Positions 6,258-14,662 of a stretch of DNA of 36,285 bases are shown here, piece after piece; within the stretch, counting starts at the first letter, position 1, and every line of letters begins with the position of its first letter. The notes below the pieces were generated by a model. That model was not told where the DNA came from and ran no database searches. It saw only the letters and a program-made list of their open reading frames with translations. This DNA is from DAOPJM01 sp035399665 (GTDB lineage Bacteria; Bacillota; Clostridia; Christensenellales; CAG-138): contig DAOPJM010000018.1 of assembly GCA_035399665.1 (NCBI GenBank), forward strand, positions 1 through 36,285. Direction: 5' to 3'. The position numbers and the translations under genes are program-made.

Positions 6258-7622
6258 ATGGATTTTTCGGAACTCATCCAAGGACAGCGCGAATACTTTA
6301 TGTCAGGCAAAACGCGCAGCTATGAGGCGCGGCGCCAATCGCTGCTTACCCTGCAAAAGGCGCTGAAGGTCTACGAGCCTTTGATTTTCGAGGCTATGAA
6401 GGCGGACATGAACAAGGCGGAGCTTGAGACTTACATGAGCGAGGTCGGCATGGTGTTGGAGGAGCTGAGCTTTCACCTAAAGCACCTGAAGGCATGGATG
6501 CGCCCGCGCACCGTCTCAACACCGCTTGCGCAGTTTCCGGCGAGGAGCTTCATATCCCCCGAGCCTTACGGCGTCGCCCTCATAATGTCGCCGTGGAACT
6601 ACCCCGTTCAGCTCTGCCTTTCGCCGCTTGTCGGCGCGATTTCGGGCGGCAACTGCGCCGTAGTCAAGCCCTCCATCTACACACCCAAGACCAGCGCCGC
6701 CATAGCTAAGATGCTTGGTGAGTGCTTCCCCAAGGAGTTCATTGCCGTAGTCGAGGGCGGCAGGGCGGAGAACGGCGCTCTGCTGGAGCAGCCCTTCGAC
6801 TATATCTTCTTCACCGGCAGCGTTGCCGTGGGCAAGGTGGTCATGGCGGCGGCGTCCAAGCATCTTACTCCCGTGACCTTAGAGCTTGGGGGAAAAAGCC
6901 CCGTTATAATCGATTCAAGCGCGAATATCAAGCTTGCGGCGCGCAGGATAGCCTTCGGCAAGGTCATAAACGCGGGGCAGACCTGCGTCGCGCCCGACTA
7001 CCTAATGATACACGAGAGCGTCAAGGCGAGCTTTATACAAGAGTACGCCAATGCGATCGATGAGTTCTTCCCAAACGGCGATATGAGCGACATGACACAC
7101 ATCATCAACGACAAGCATTTTTACCGCCTGCTTGGTTTGCTTGAGGGTGAGAAGCTTGCGTTGGGCGGCAAGTCCGACGCTTCTACAAGGCTTATTGAGC
7201 CGACGCTTGTGGACGAGGTGGGCTTTGATTCTCCCATAATGCAGGAGGAGATTTTCGGGCCGCTGCTTCCAATGCTAACGTTCAAGGAGCTTTCGGAGTG
7301 CGTTGCCTTCATTCGTTCGCGCCCCAAGCCCCTTGCGCTGTATCTCTTTACCGAAAGTCGCGACGCCGAGCGCGCCGTCCTTGACTCCTGTTCATTCGGA
7401 GGCGGCTGCATAAACGATAACATAATTCACCTTGCCACAAGCCATATGCCCTTTGGCGGCGTAGGCAATTCGGGTATGGGCAGCTATCACGGCAAGCAAA
7501 GCTTTGTCACGTTCACCCATTATCGGAGCATAGTCAAAAAGTCGAACCTTGTTGACCTGCCGCTGCGCTATCATCCCTACACCGATAAGGGCTTCTCAAT
7601 AATCCGCAAATTCATGAAATGA
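6258..7622 (+). CDS. Aldehyde dehydrogenase (class 3-like, NAD(P)-dependent)
   Basis: 454 residues, the length of the ALDH3/fatty aldehyde dehydrogenase branch, which lacks the longer C-terminus of other ALDHs. Motifs: SPWNYP (cofactor-binding), FTGSVAVGK (Rossmann-like turn), LELGGKSP with general base E209, GQTCVAP with nucleophile C243, and EEIFGPLLP. It oxidises an aldehyde to the acid with NAD(P)+; medium or long-chain or aromatic aldehydes are typical for this branch, but the substrate cannot be read here. The ATG at 6258 follows GGACGGAGGAACC; an in-frame upstream extension lacks a ribosome site and overlaps the perR promoter. It may be co-transcribed with the methyltransferase gene 7 bases downstream. 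Confidence 0.92.
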   Translation: MDFSELIQGQREYFMSGKTRSYEARRQSLLTLQKALKVYEPLIFEAMKADMNKAELETYMSEVGMVLEELSFHLKHLKAWMRPRTVSTPLAQFPARSFISPEPYGVALIMSPWNYPVQLCLSPLVGAISGGNCAVVKPSIYTPKTSAAIAKMLGECFPKEFIAVVEGGRAENGALLEQPFDYIFFTGSVAVGKVVMAAASKHLTPVTLELGGKSPVIIDSSANIKLAARRIAFGKVINAGQTCVAPDYLMIHESVKASFIQEYANAIDEFFPNGDMSDMTHIINDKHFYRLLGLLEGEKLALGGKSDASTRLIEPTLVDEVGFDSPIMQEEIFGPLLPMLTFKELSECVAFIRSRPKPLALYLFTESRDAERAVLDSCSFGGGCINDNIIHLATSHMPFGGVGNSGMGSYHGKQSFVTFTHYRSIVKKSNLVDLPLRYHPYTDKGFSIIRKFMK

Positions 7623-7629
7623 GGCAGCG

Positions 7630-8847
7630 ATGCGCAATTATCCGAAGGTAAAGGTAACGGCGAAGGCCGAAAACTCCATAAGGCTCGGACACCCTTGGGT
7701 GTACGGAGAGGAAATCACGGCAAGGGCGGGCGAGTTCGTCAACGGCGAGCTTGTCGACGTCCATACCTCAAAGGACAAGTATCTTGGGACGGGTCTGTAT
7801 AACGACAACTCCAAGATCGCGGTCAGAATACTGTCGCGCAACACCAACGACAGGTTCGATTCGACGTTCTTCATGCGCAGAATAAAGTACGCAATCGACT
7901 ACCGCAGGCGCGTTATGGGGGAGGATTTCTCCAACTGCCGCCTGATATTCGGCGAGGCGGATCAGTTTCCGGGGCTTACGGTCGATCGCTTCGAGAACGT
8001 GCTTGTGGTGCAGATACTCTCCCTCGGTATGGAAAAGCGCAAGGATATCCTGCTTGCTATGCTCGTAAAGGCTATGGCGGATGTGGGCGTTAAGATTGAC
8101 GTAGTGTATGAGCGCAGCGAATCCTCTCTGCGGCAAAAGGAAGGGCTGGAGCCTTACAAGGGCTTCTATGAGATGGAGGGACTAAGGAGCGACACGGACG
8201 GCCATGTGACCATCAGGGAGAACGGCATACTCTACGATGTTGACTATATCGAGGGTCAAAAGACGGGCTTCTTTCTTGATCAAAAGTACAACAGGCAGGC
8301 CGTCGCCCGCATTGCGGGAGACATGAAGGTTCTGGACTGCTTTACCCATACCGGCTCGTTTGCGCTGAACGCAGCTGCGGCGGGAGCGGAGCGGGTGTGC
8401 GCCGTGGACGTCTCGGAATATGCCCTGCAAATCGCGGCAAAGAACGCAAAAATGAACGAGCTGACCAATGTCGAATTTGTACAGGCAGATGTGTTTGCCT
8501 ATCTGGACGGACTTGCCGCGTCTAAAAAAAGCGACTATGACCTTATCATACTTGACCCGCCCGCTTTCACCAAGAGCAGCGGCACGGTCGCGAACGCCTC
8601 AAGGGGCTATCTTGATATTAACCAAAGGGCCATGAAGCTGCTGCCGAGGGGCGGATTCCTTGCAACCTGCTCATGCTCGCACTTCATGACCGATACGCTC
8701 TTTGTCAAGATGCTCAAGCAGGCCGCGCAGCTTGCGGACGTGTCCTTGCGGCAGGTCGAGGCAAGGCAGCAGTCGCAGGATCACCCGATACTGTGGAATG
8801 TGCCGGAAACCGATTACCTGAAGTTCTACATCTTCCAGATAGTATAG
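7630..8847 (+). CDS. Class I SAM-dependent rRNA methyltransferase, RlmI-like
   Basis: 405 residues. An N-terminal PUA-type RNA-binding domain (about 1-75; HPWVYGEEI) is followed by a central linker and a Rossmann methyltransferase domain. SAM motif I is VLDCFTHTGSFALNAA, and the acidic residue after strand 2 is in AVDVSE. The catalytic DPPAF and CSCSHF signatures are those of the RlmI/RlmK 23S rRNA cytosine-5 methyltransferases. It probably makes one m5C in 23S rRNA. It starts 7 bases after the aldehyde dehydrogenase stop, behind GAGGCAGCG, so the two genes are probably one transcript. Which rRNA position is modified cannot be decided from sequence. Confidence 0.9.
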   Translation: MRNYPKVKVTAKAENSIRLGHPWVYGEEITARAGEFVNGELVDVHTSKDKYLGTGLYNDNSKIAVRILSRNTNDRFDSTFFMRRIKYAIDYRRRVMGEDFSNCRLIFGEADQFPGLTVDRFENVLVVQILSLGMEKRKDILLAMLVKAMADVGVKIDVVYERSESSLRQKEGLEPYKGFYEMEGLRSDTDGHVTIRENGILYDVDYIEGQKTGFFLDQKYNRQAVARIAGDMKVLDCFTHTGSFALNAAAAGAERVCAVDVSEYALQIAAKNAKMNELTNVEFVQADVFAYLDGLAASKKSDYDLIILDPPAFTKSSGTVANASRGYLDINQRAMKLLPRGGFLATCSCSHFMTDTLFVKMLKQAAQLADVSLRQVEARQQSQDHPILWNVPETDYLKFYIFQIV

Positions 8848-8941
8848 CGGAAAGGGTCGTTGTCAAAATGCGCATATACCCATTCCCGCTTATGGGCGCG
8901 TTGTTAAAGTGAGAGATCTATGCAGAGCAGCGGCCGAAAGA

Positions 8942-8970
8942 TTGACAATGACTATCGGTCGGGGTATACT
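8942..8970 (+). promoter_or_regulatory. Promoter of the acetyltransferase genes
   Basis: TTGACA (8942-8947), an exact 17-base spacer, TATACT (8965-8970). It lies 40 bases before the GNAT start codon at 9010 and likely serves the cluster 9010-11052, whose genes are separated by 16 and 35 bases. Confidence 0.8.
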
Positions 8971-9009
8971 GACAGCGTTGACGACAAGAACAGATAGGGG
9001 GGACAAGGT

Positions 9010-9459
9010 ATGCGGTATCGGATTATGAGAGCCGAGGACCTTGAGCTTTTGGCTCCGCTGTATGCGGAGTATTTCAATTCCGAGGAGGACAGCTGCTGGA
9101 CGCCGGAGCGGGCGTATAAAAGACTGCATCAGCTGTTGAGTATCGACGGGTCGTACGGCCTTGTCGCGGAGGAAGGCGGAGAGCCTGCGGGCTTTTGCAT
9201 AGGGTGCTTTCAGGTTTTTGCCGACTTGGACGCCTTTGAGATAAGCGAGATACTTGTATTCAAACGCTTTCAGGGCAGCGGACGGGGCAGCGAATTTGTG
9301 CGCGAGGTGGAACGCAGGGTAAGGGAGCTTGGAGCGCCGACGATGCAGCTTGAGGCTGTCAACGATGAGATGCACGACCACTTTTACGGCAAGCTCGGCT
9401 TTAAGTATTCAAAGACCAACCTGCCTATGTGCAAGTGGATAGGGACAGACGAGCAATAA
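9010..9459 (+). CDS. GNAT-family N-acetyltransferase
   Basis: 149 residues, a single GNAT fold. The N-terminal MRYRIMRAEDLELL is the usual first strand and helix. The acetyl-CoA-binding motif A is EISEILVFKRFQGSGRGSEF (about residues 79-98; Q/RxxGxG/A form QGSGRG), followed by VNDEMHDHFYGKLGFK, the common C-terminal motif. The acceptor substrate is unknown. ATG preceded by GGGGACAAGG. First gene of a three-gene run with a second GNAT and an HExxH protein. Confidence 0.88.
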   Translation: MRYRIMRAEDLELLAPLYAEYFNSEEDSCWTPERAYKRLHQLLSIDGSYGLVAEEGGEPAGFCIGCFQVFADLDAFEISEILVFKRFQGSGRGSEFVREVERRVRELGAPTMQLEAVNDEMHDHFYGKLGFKYSKTNLPMCKWIGTDEQ

Positions 9460-9475
9460 CTAAACAGGAGGAAAT

Positions 9476-9970
9476 ATGGAGACTAACCTGAGCTTTCGCT
9501 TTGCGAATGAAAACGACGTCGGAAAGATAATGTACTTCATCCGTGCATTGGCCAAGTATGAGAAGATGGAGAATGAAGTGGTATCGAATGAGGATTTGCT
9601 CACAGAGTGGATATTCAGGCGAAAGTCGGCGGAGGTCATCTTCGCCATGGAGGACGGCAAGGAGGTGGGATTCGCGCTGTTCTTCCATAATTTCTCTACC
9701 TTTTTGGGCAGAGCCGGCGTTTACCTTGAGGACCTTTTCGTGATGCCCGAATACCGCGGCAAGGGTTATGGCAAGGCGCTTTTGCAGCAGCTTGCCAAGA
9801 TTGCCGTGGAACGCGGCTGCGGCAGGCTTGATTGGTGGTGCCTTGACTGGAACAAGCCGAGCATTGACTTTTATGTCGCCTTGGGCGCGGAGCCTATGAG
9901 CGATTGGACAGTATATCGTATGGCGGGCGACACCCTAAAGCGCATGGCCGAAAGCGGGAGCGGCAGGTAA
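9476..9970 (+). CDS. GNAT-family N-acetyltransferase, diamine/thialysine type
   Basis: 164 residues. The pattern FRFANENDVGKIMYFIRALAKYEKM at the start, YLEDLFVMPEYRGKGYGKALL (motif A, RGKGYG) and CGRLDWWCLDWNKPSIDFY near the end is that of the spermidine/spermine N1-acetyltransferase 2-like (thialysine acetyltransferase) branch. Members acetylate small amines such as thialysine or polyamines; the exact acceptor is inferred only from family. The ATG follows a strong AGGAGGAAAT, 16 bases after the previous stop. Confidence 0.88.
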   Translation: METNLSFRFANENDVGKIMYFIRALAKYEKMENEVVSNEDLLTEWIFRRKSAEVIFAMEDGKEVGFALFFHNFSTFLGRAGVYLEDLFVMPEYRGKGYGKALLQQLAKIAVERGCGRLDWWCLDWNKPSIDFYVALGAEPMSDWTVYRMAGDTLKRMAESGSGR

Positions 9971-10005
9971 CCGCCGATTTTTGAGCCGCGAAAGGCAGGG
10001 GAGAC

Positions 10006-11052
10006 ATGAGCATAGATTTACTGAGCCTGTATAGCGAAATCAAGCAGCTTATGGAAAAAGTTGATTTTTCGATGCTGTGGCGTGGCTTTAAGCCGCTGAG
10101 GTTCGCGCTGTACAACGAGACGCAGTGTTGCTTTGACGGGGAGTACATAGAGAAGACCGATGAGTTTTTGGCGAATACCGCGATAGAGTACGAGGGCGAG
10201 CATATTGCCATTTGGGACGTCATGGAGCCACAGGACGCCAAGGTCTTAGCGTCGAAAATGATACATGAGATGTTCCACGCCTACCAACACATATGCGGGG
10301 AAACGCGCTTCCCCGACGAAGCACAAGCGCTGCTTTCCTATCGTTATTCCGCGGAGAATCTTTCGATAAAAGCGGAGGAGGACGCCCTGATTGCCGCGCT
10401 GACGCATGACTTCGATGAGGAAGGCTTCGAAAGACTGCTTCGATTGCGCAGGTTTCGGCACGACCGCTTCCCCTATGAGTACGCATACGAGGCGGCGATT
10501 GAGCAGATAGAGGGCAGCGCCCGATTCGTCGAGCTGAACGCCCTAAAGCAGCTGTCGGACGAGAAGTACGACAAGAGCCTGAGCGCCTCACGCAAAGAGG
10601 TGGGCGACCCCTTGAGTCTGCTGCCCGTCAGGGTCGTATCCTATGAGATTGGCGCGTTGATGCTGATGCTGCTAAAGGAGCATACCAACCTTGACTTTGA
10701 AACGCCGTCGGACGTCCCCTTCGCGATTGAAATGCTAAGCTGTGTGCAAAACGGAGAGACCGTTCCCGTAAACGACAGGATCGAGGGGCTGATTCGCGCC
10801 TACCATGACAAGACGGACGCCATAGTCCAAAGAGCTAAGGAGGCGGGACGGATTGAGGCGGAGGGCGATTTTGATTTGCCCATGGTCAACATCTACGACG
10901 CAAGGTGTCATGGCGGGTTCATCGTGTCGCGCTTCTTCGCGCTGTACTATGACGCAGGCGCGCCCGTCGTGCTGAACGGAGATTTCGTGATAGAGCTGAA
11001 TGGCGGCGACAGAGCGGTTCGAATCTATCGACTGCCCGAGCCGTTGGAATAG
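10006..11052 (+). CDS. Unrecognised protein with HExxH (zinc peptidase-like) motif
   Basis: 348 residues, no signal peptide or transmembrane segment, so cytoplasmic. I do not recognise the family. A helix MIHEMFHAYQHI carries an HExxH motif (H87, E88, H91). About 80 residues later, IEQIEGSARFVE (E169 in EGxA, E176) resembles the third-ligand helix of gluzincin-type metallopeptidases (thermolysin-like clan), so a zinc hydrolase fold is plausible. The C-terminal third is acidic with no clear motif. The ATG follows GGCAGGGGAG, 35 bases after the GNAT stop, and a terminator follows, so it is the last gene of the acetyltransferase transcript. No substrate or partner can be stated. Confidence 0.75.
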   Translation: MSIDLLSLYSEIKQLMEKVDFSMLWRGFKPLRFALYNETQCCFDGEYIEKTDEFLANTAIEYEGEHIAIWDVMEPQDAKVLASKMIHEMFHAYQHICGETRFPDEAQALLSYRYSAENLSIKAEEDALIAALTHDFDEEGFERLLRLRRFRHDRFPYEYAYEAAIEQIEGSARFVELNALKQLSDEKYDKSLSASRKEVGDPLSLLPVRVVSYEIGALMLMLLKEHTNLDFETPSDVPFAIEMLSCVQNGETVPVNDRIEGLIRAYHDKTDAIVQRAKEAGRIEAEGDFDLPMVNIYDARCHGGFIVSRFFALYYDAGAPVVLNGDFVIELNGGDRAVRIYRLPEPLE

Positions 11053-11079
11053 GCAAAATTCATACTAATACTATTTTAG

Positions 11080-11112
11080 GGTGACGTCTTAGGGCGTCAC
11101 CGCTTTTGTTTT
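11080..11112 (+). terminator. Intrinsic terminator after the HExxH gene
   Basis: GGTGACG (11080-11086) pairs with CGTCACC (11095-11101) around an 8-base loop, followed by GCTTTTGTTTT. The 373-base gap to the next start then holds an AT-rich stretch with the perfect palindrome ATTATTGCAATAAT (11121-11134), a GCGGCAA/TTGCCGC inverted pair (11189-11195 and 11217-11223), and the promoter at 11367. No gene was recognised there. Confidence 0.75.
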
Positions 11113-11366
11113 AATCAACTATTATTGCAATAATTGTTTAATTAATATAGATAATTGACAAAATTATTGCCTTTCCTTGACGAATATAGCGGCAAAATGC
11201 GAAAAACATGGCAACATTGCCGCGAAAAAAGCACTCCTCCCTTGTCAGGATATGCAAGGCGGACAGGGTGCGAACGACAAAACGACATACAGCATTACAC
11301 TTTGCGGCAAGACCCATGATGTGCGGGATTCGCCGTTTTATATAATCCAAAATCGCCCGCGCAGTA

Positions 11367-11395
11367 TTGAAAAGCGAGGGCGAATGCTGTATAGT
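11367..11395 (+). promoter_or_regulatory. Promoter of membrane protein gene
   Basis: TTGAAA (11367-11372), a 17-base spacer, TATAGT (11390-11395), about 30 bases upstream of the ATG at 11426. Confidence 0.65.
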
Positions 11396-11425
11396 AAATA
11401 CATACTGCAAGGGGAGGTGACAGCA

Positions 11426-12187
11426 ATGACAACGTTTCTTGCGCTGGCCTTTCTTTTTGCCGTAGGAAGCCTTTGCGGGTGGGGGATAGAGGTGCTGTTT
11501 CGGCATTGGTTTTCAGGCTCTAATCCCGAACACCGTTGGGTCAATCCGGGATTTTTGGTGGGGCCGTATCTGCCGCTCTATGGGATCGCGCTTTGTGCGC
11601 TGTACCTGCTTGCCGGACTGGAGTCCGTGATAACGATTGAGACGCCATGGCTTGAAAAGCTGGTGCTGTTCGCGATAATGGCGGCCTGCGTCACGGCGAT
11701 AGAGTACTTCACAGGTCTGTTCTGCATCAGGGTTTTGAGGGTAAGACTGTGGGATTACAGCAAGCGTCGGGGCAACGTGCAGGGGATAATCTGCCCGCTG
11801 TTCACCCTGTTTTGGGCGGTGCTGTCGGCTCTGTACTACTTCCTCATTCACCCGCACATCGTGGACGCGCTCATGTGGCTTTCACAGAACCTTGCGTTCT
11901 CATTCGTGATTGGCATGTTCTACGGGATATTCTTCGTGGACCTTGGGTACTCCATAAAGCTGCTGCCCACCATACGCAGGTTTGCCGCGGAGCATGAGCT
12001 TGTAGTCAGGTTCGAGGATTTGAAGGAGGATGTGCGCAGCTATGCAGAGGTCAAGACGGGCAAGGCCAAGTTCTTCATTTTGATGCACACCCCGCGCCCG
12101 CTTGTCGAGCAGCTTACCGAGTACTCCAAGAAGCTCAAGGAGCTTAACCTCAAGCTAAAGCACAGGGACGACGATAAGACGGAATAA
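11426..12187 (+). CDS. Membrane protein of the 'putative ABC-transporter permease' (PF06541) type
   Basis: 253 residues. Starts at the ATG behind AGGGGAGGTGACAGCA; a longer in-frame upstream reading lacks a ribosome site and looks non-coding. About five transmembrane helices: the first (ALAFLFAVGSLCGWGIEVLF) and others through residue about 180, with the family hallmarks CGWGIEVLFRHW, NPGFLVGPYLPLYG and RLWDYSKRRGNVQG. A cytoplasmic, charged, helical tail follows (about 190-253). Family members are annotated as ABC permeases, but there is no ATPase next to it and the function is not established. It lies 37 bases before iorA and could be co-transcribed with it. Confidence 0.75.
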   Translation: MTTFLALAFLFAVGSLCGWGIEVLFRHWFSGSNPEHRWVNPGFLVGPYLPLYGIALCALYLLAGLESVITIETPWLEKLVLFAIMAACVTAIEYFTGLFCIRVLRVRLWDYSKRRGNVQGIICPLFTLFWAVLSALYYFLIHPHIVDALMWLSQNLAFSFVIGMFYGIFFVDLGYSIKLLPTIRRFAAEHELVVRFEDLKEDVRSYAEVKTGKAKFFILMHTPRPLVEQLTEYSKKLKELNLKLKHRDDDKTE

Positions 12188-12224
12188 TTTCTATACTATT
12201 TTGAGTGTGTAAGGAGGCTTTTGA

Positions 12225-14006
12225 ATGGAACGTATCATCGCAAGCGGCAACGAAGCCGTGGCAAGGGCGGTTTGGGAAGCCGGATGCAGGGTCGCGGCGG
12301 CATACCCCGGAACTCCGAGTACCGAGATACTTGAGAACATCGCCGCTCACTACAAGCAGGATATCTACTGCCAATGGGCCTGCAACGAGAAGGTCGCGTT
12401 CGAGATAACGGCGGGAGCATCCATAGCCGGTGCAAGGTCGTTCTGTGCGTTCAAGCATGTGGGCATGAACGTCGCAACCGATCCCATCTTCACCATGGGT
12501 TACGCGGGAGTGACGGGGGGACTGGTGTTCGTCTCAGCGGACGACCCCGGCTGCCACAGCTCACAGAACGAGCAGGACAACCGCTATTACGCGCCTCACG
12601 CCAAGATTGCCATGGTTGAGCCTTCCGATTCGCAGGAATGCCTTGACTACACCAAGGCGGCGTACGAGCTGTCCGAACGCTTCGATATCCCCGTGATGGT
12701 GCGAATGACCACCCGCGTTTGCCACTCCAAGAGCCTTATCACCTTGGGTGAGCGTGAGGAAAGGGCGATAGTCCCCTACGTCAAGAACCCGCAGAAGTAC
12801 GCCATGATGCCCGCGAACGCAAGGGTGCGCCACATTGTGCGCGAGCAGCGGCTTATAGAGTTGGAGGAGTACGCTTACGACTGTCCGCTTAACCGCGTCG
12901 AGGACGCCGAAAGCGGCAATGTCGGCGTTATCACGAGCGGTATTTCCTATCAGCACGCCAAGGAGGTCTTTGGAGACAGTGTGAGCTATCTCAAGTTAGG
13001 CCTTAGCTATCCGCTTTCAAGGCGGCTCATACGCGAGTTCGCTTCACGCTTTGAAACCCTATATGTGATAGAAGAAAACGACCCCTATCTGGAGAACGCG
13101 GTTCGCGCCGAGGGCTTTACGAACGCGATAGGCAAGGAGAGAATCACCATTCAGGGCGAGCTGAACGCGCACATCATACGCGAGGCTCTGCAAAACGAGA
13201 GCGCGAAGCCGACCTACGAGAGCGAGGTCAAGGCTCCGCCGCGCCCGCCCGTGCTGTGCGCAGGCTGTCCGCATCGCGGCTTCTTCTACGCGCTGACCAA
13301 GTTCCAAAGCAGGATAGTGGCCGGCTCGGACATAGGCTGCTATACTCTCGGCATTAATCCGCCGCTCAACGGCTTTGGGTTTTCCATCTGCATGGGCGCG
13401 GGCTTTTCAACGCTCATCGGCGTGGCCAAGGCGCTTGAAATGGCGGGCGACACAAGGAAGGCACTGGGCGCGCTGGGCGATTCTACCTTCTTCCATTCGG
13501 GCATGACGGGCATGGTTGACATAGTCGCGGCCGACGCCAACGTCATAGCCGTGGTGTTGGACAATTCCATAACCGCGATGACGGGGCATCAGGAGAACCC
13601 CGGCACCATGTACAATCTAATGGGCGAGGAGACCAAGCCCATCGATATAGTGGCGTTAATTCGCGCCACGGGCGTGGGCGAGGATCGTATCCGCGTCGTG
13701 GATCCCCTTGACATACCCTCGGTACAGCAGGCTGTTGCCGACGGAATTGCGGTCAAGGGTCCGTTCTTCATCGTGACAAAGCGTCCCTGCGCCCTCATCA
13801 AGTCGGTGCAGCGCGCCAACGCGGGCAAGTATTGCAGGATAGACCCCGACAAGTGCAGGGGCTGCAAAATGTGCATGAGGATAGCCTGCCCCGCGATAGC
13901 CTTCACGGACGGCAAGGCACAGATTTTCGATCCCGCGTCCTGCACGGGCTGTGGGCTTTGCAGGAGCCTATGCAAATTCGACGCCATCGAGAAGGTAGGT
14001 GATTGA
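12225..14006 (+). CDS. iorA: Indolepyruvate:ferredoxin oxidoreductase, alpha subunit
   Basis: 593 residues. The N-terminal pyrimidine-binding domain (about 1-180) begins with GNEAVARAVWEAGCRVAAAYPGTPSTE. The central TPP/Mg-binding domain (about 345-520) has GDSTFFHSGMTG, the GDS...N signature, and LDNSITAMTGHQENPG. The C-terminal domain carries two CxxCxxC clusters for two 4Fe-4S centres (C544/C547/C550/C555 and C573/C576/C579/C583). With IorB it oxidatively decarboxylates aryl-2-oxoacids from aromatic amino acids (indolepyruvate, phenylpyruvate) to acyl-CoA, reducing ferredoxin, in the cytoplasm. The ATG follows a strong AAGGAGG. It overlaps functionally and physically with iorB (stop and next start one base apart). 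Confidence 0.95.
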   Translation: MERIIASGNEAVARAVWEAGCRVAAAYPGTPSTEILENIAAHYKQDIYCQWACNEKVAFEITAGASIAGARSFCAFKHVGMNVATDPIFTMGYAGVTGGLVFVSADDPGCHSSQNEQDNRYYAPHAKIAMVEPSDSQECLDYTKAAYELSERFDIPVMVRMTTRVCHSKSLITLGEREERAIVPYVKNPQKYAMMPANARVRHIVREQRLIELEEYAYDCPLNRVEDAESGNVGVITSGISYQHAKEVFGDSVSYLKLGLSYPLSRRLIREFASRFETLYVIEENDPYLENAVRAEGFTNAIGKERITIQGELNAHIIREALQNESAKPTYESEVKAPPRPPVLCAGCPHRGFFYALTKFQSRIVAGSDIGCYTLGINPPLNGFGFSICMGAGFSTLIGVAKALEMAGDTRKALGALGDSTFFHSGMTGMVDIVAADANVIAVVLDNSITAMTGHQENPGTMYNLMGEETKPIDIVALIRATGVGEDRIRVVDPLDIPSVQQAVADGIAVKGPFFIVTKRPCALIKSVQRANAGKYCRIDPDKCRGCKMCMRIACPAIAFTDGKAQIFDPASCTGCGLCRSLCKFDAIEKVGD

Positions 14007-14007
14007 C

Positions 14008-14589
14008 ATGACAAAGACGATTCTTTTAGTCGGAGTCGGCGGACAGGGAACCATATTGATTTCACGCATACTCACCGACGGGCTGATTTCCTTGGGCTAT
14101 GATGTGAAGATGAGCGAGATTCACGGAATGTCGCAGCGCGGCGGTTCGGTCACGACGCAGATAAAGTACGGCGAAAAGGTGTTCGCGCCGAACATCGGCG
14201 AGGGCGAGGCCGACATGATAATCTCGTTCGAGAAAACCGAGGCGCTGAGAGCTTTGCCCTATCTTAAGAAGGGCGGGGTCATCATCACCGACGACCGTGA
14301 GATATACTCCCTGCCGGTTTTGACCGGAGCCGTGGAGTATCCGCACAACGCCATTGACGCGATACGCGAGACGGGCGCGAACGTAATGGTCATTGAAGCC
14401 GCGAAAGCCGCGGAGGAGCTGGGCAGCATTCGCGCACAGAACATCGTTCTCTTGGGCGCCCTTGTAAGGGAGCTGGGGCTTGACAGCGTGGACTGGAAGG
14501 CGCTGGTGGTAAAACACGTTCCCCCAAAGGCGGCGGAGCTGAACCTTAGGGCATACGACGCGGGGTACGCCCTGCACAAGGAGAACTGA
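14008..14589 (+). CDS. iorB: Indolepyruvate:ferredoxin oxidoreductase, beta subunit
   Basis: 193 residues, the gamma-type domain of 2-oxoacid:ferredoxin oxidoreductases. N-terminal ILLVGVGGQGTILISRIL and SEIHGMSQRGGSVTTQIKYG are the defining motifs of the IorB/PorC family, which contributes to CoA and partner binding. The ATG at 14008 is chosen with AGGTGATTG just upstream, inside the end of iorA; a GTG 9 bases earlier is in frame but has no proper spacing. Translationally coupled to iorA. A GC hairpin (CGGCGG/CCGCCG, 14609-14625) follows before ptb. Confidence 0.93.
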   Translation: MTKTILLVGVGGQGTILISRILTDGLISLGYDVKMSEIHGMSQRGGSVTTQIKYGEKVFAPNIGEGEADMIISFEKTEALRALPYLKKGGVIITDDREIYSLPVLTGAVEYPHNAIDAIRETGANVMVIEAAKAAEELGSIRAQNIVLLGALVRELGLDSVDWKALVVKHVPPKAAELNLRAYDAGYALHKEN

Positions 14590-14662
14590 ACACGTTGAAT
14601 GCGCGCCACGGCGGGCAATCCGCCGCGGCTATTTTGGGTGATTCGAGGGACAAGGAGATTGT

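Noticed and set aside
11177..11425. N-terminal extension of the PF06541-type membrane protein
   Set aside because: No ribosome site; contains the predicted promoter; the ATG at 11426 has an excellent one.
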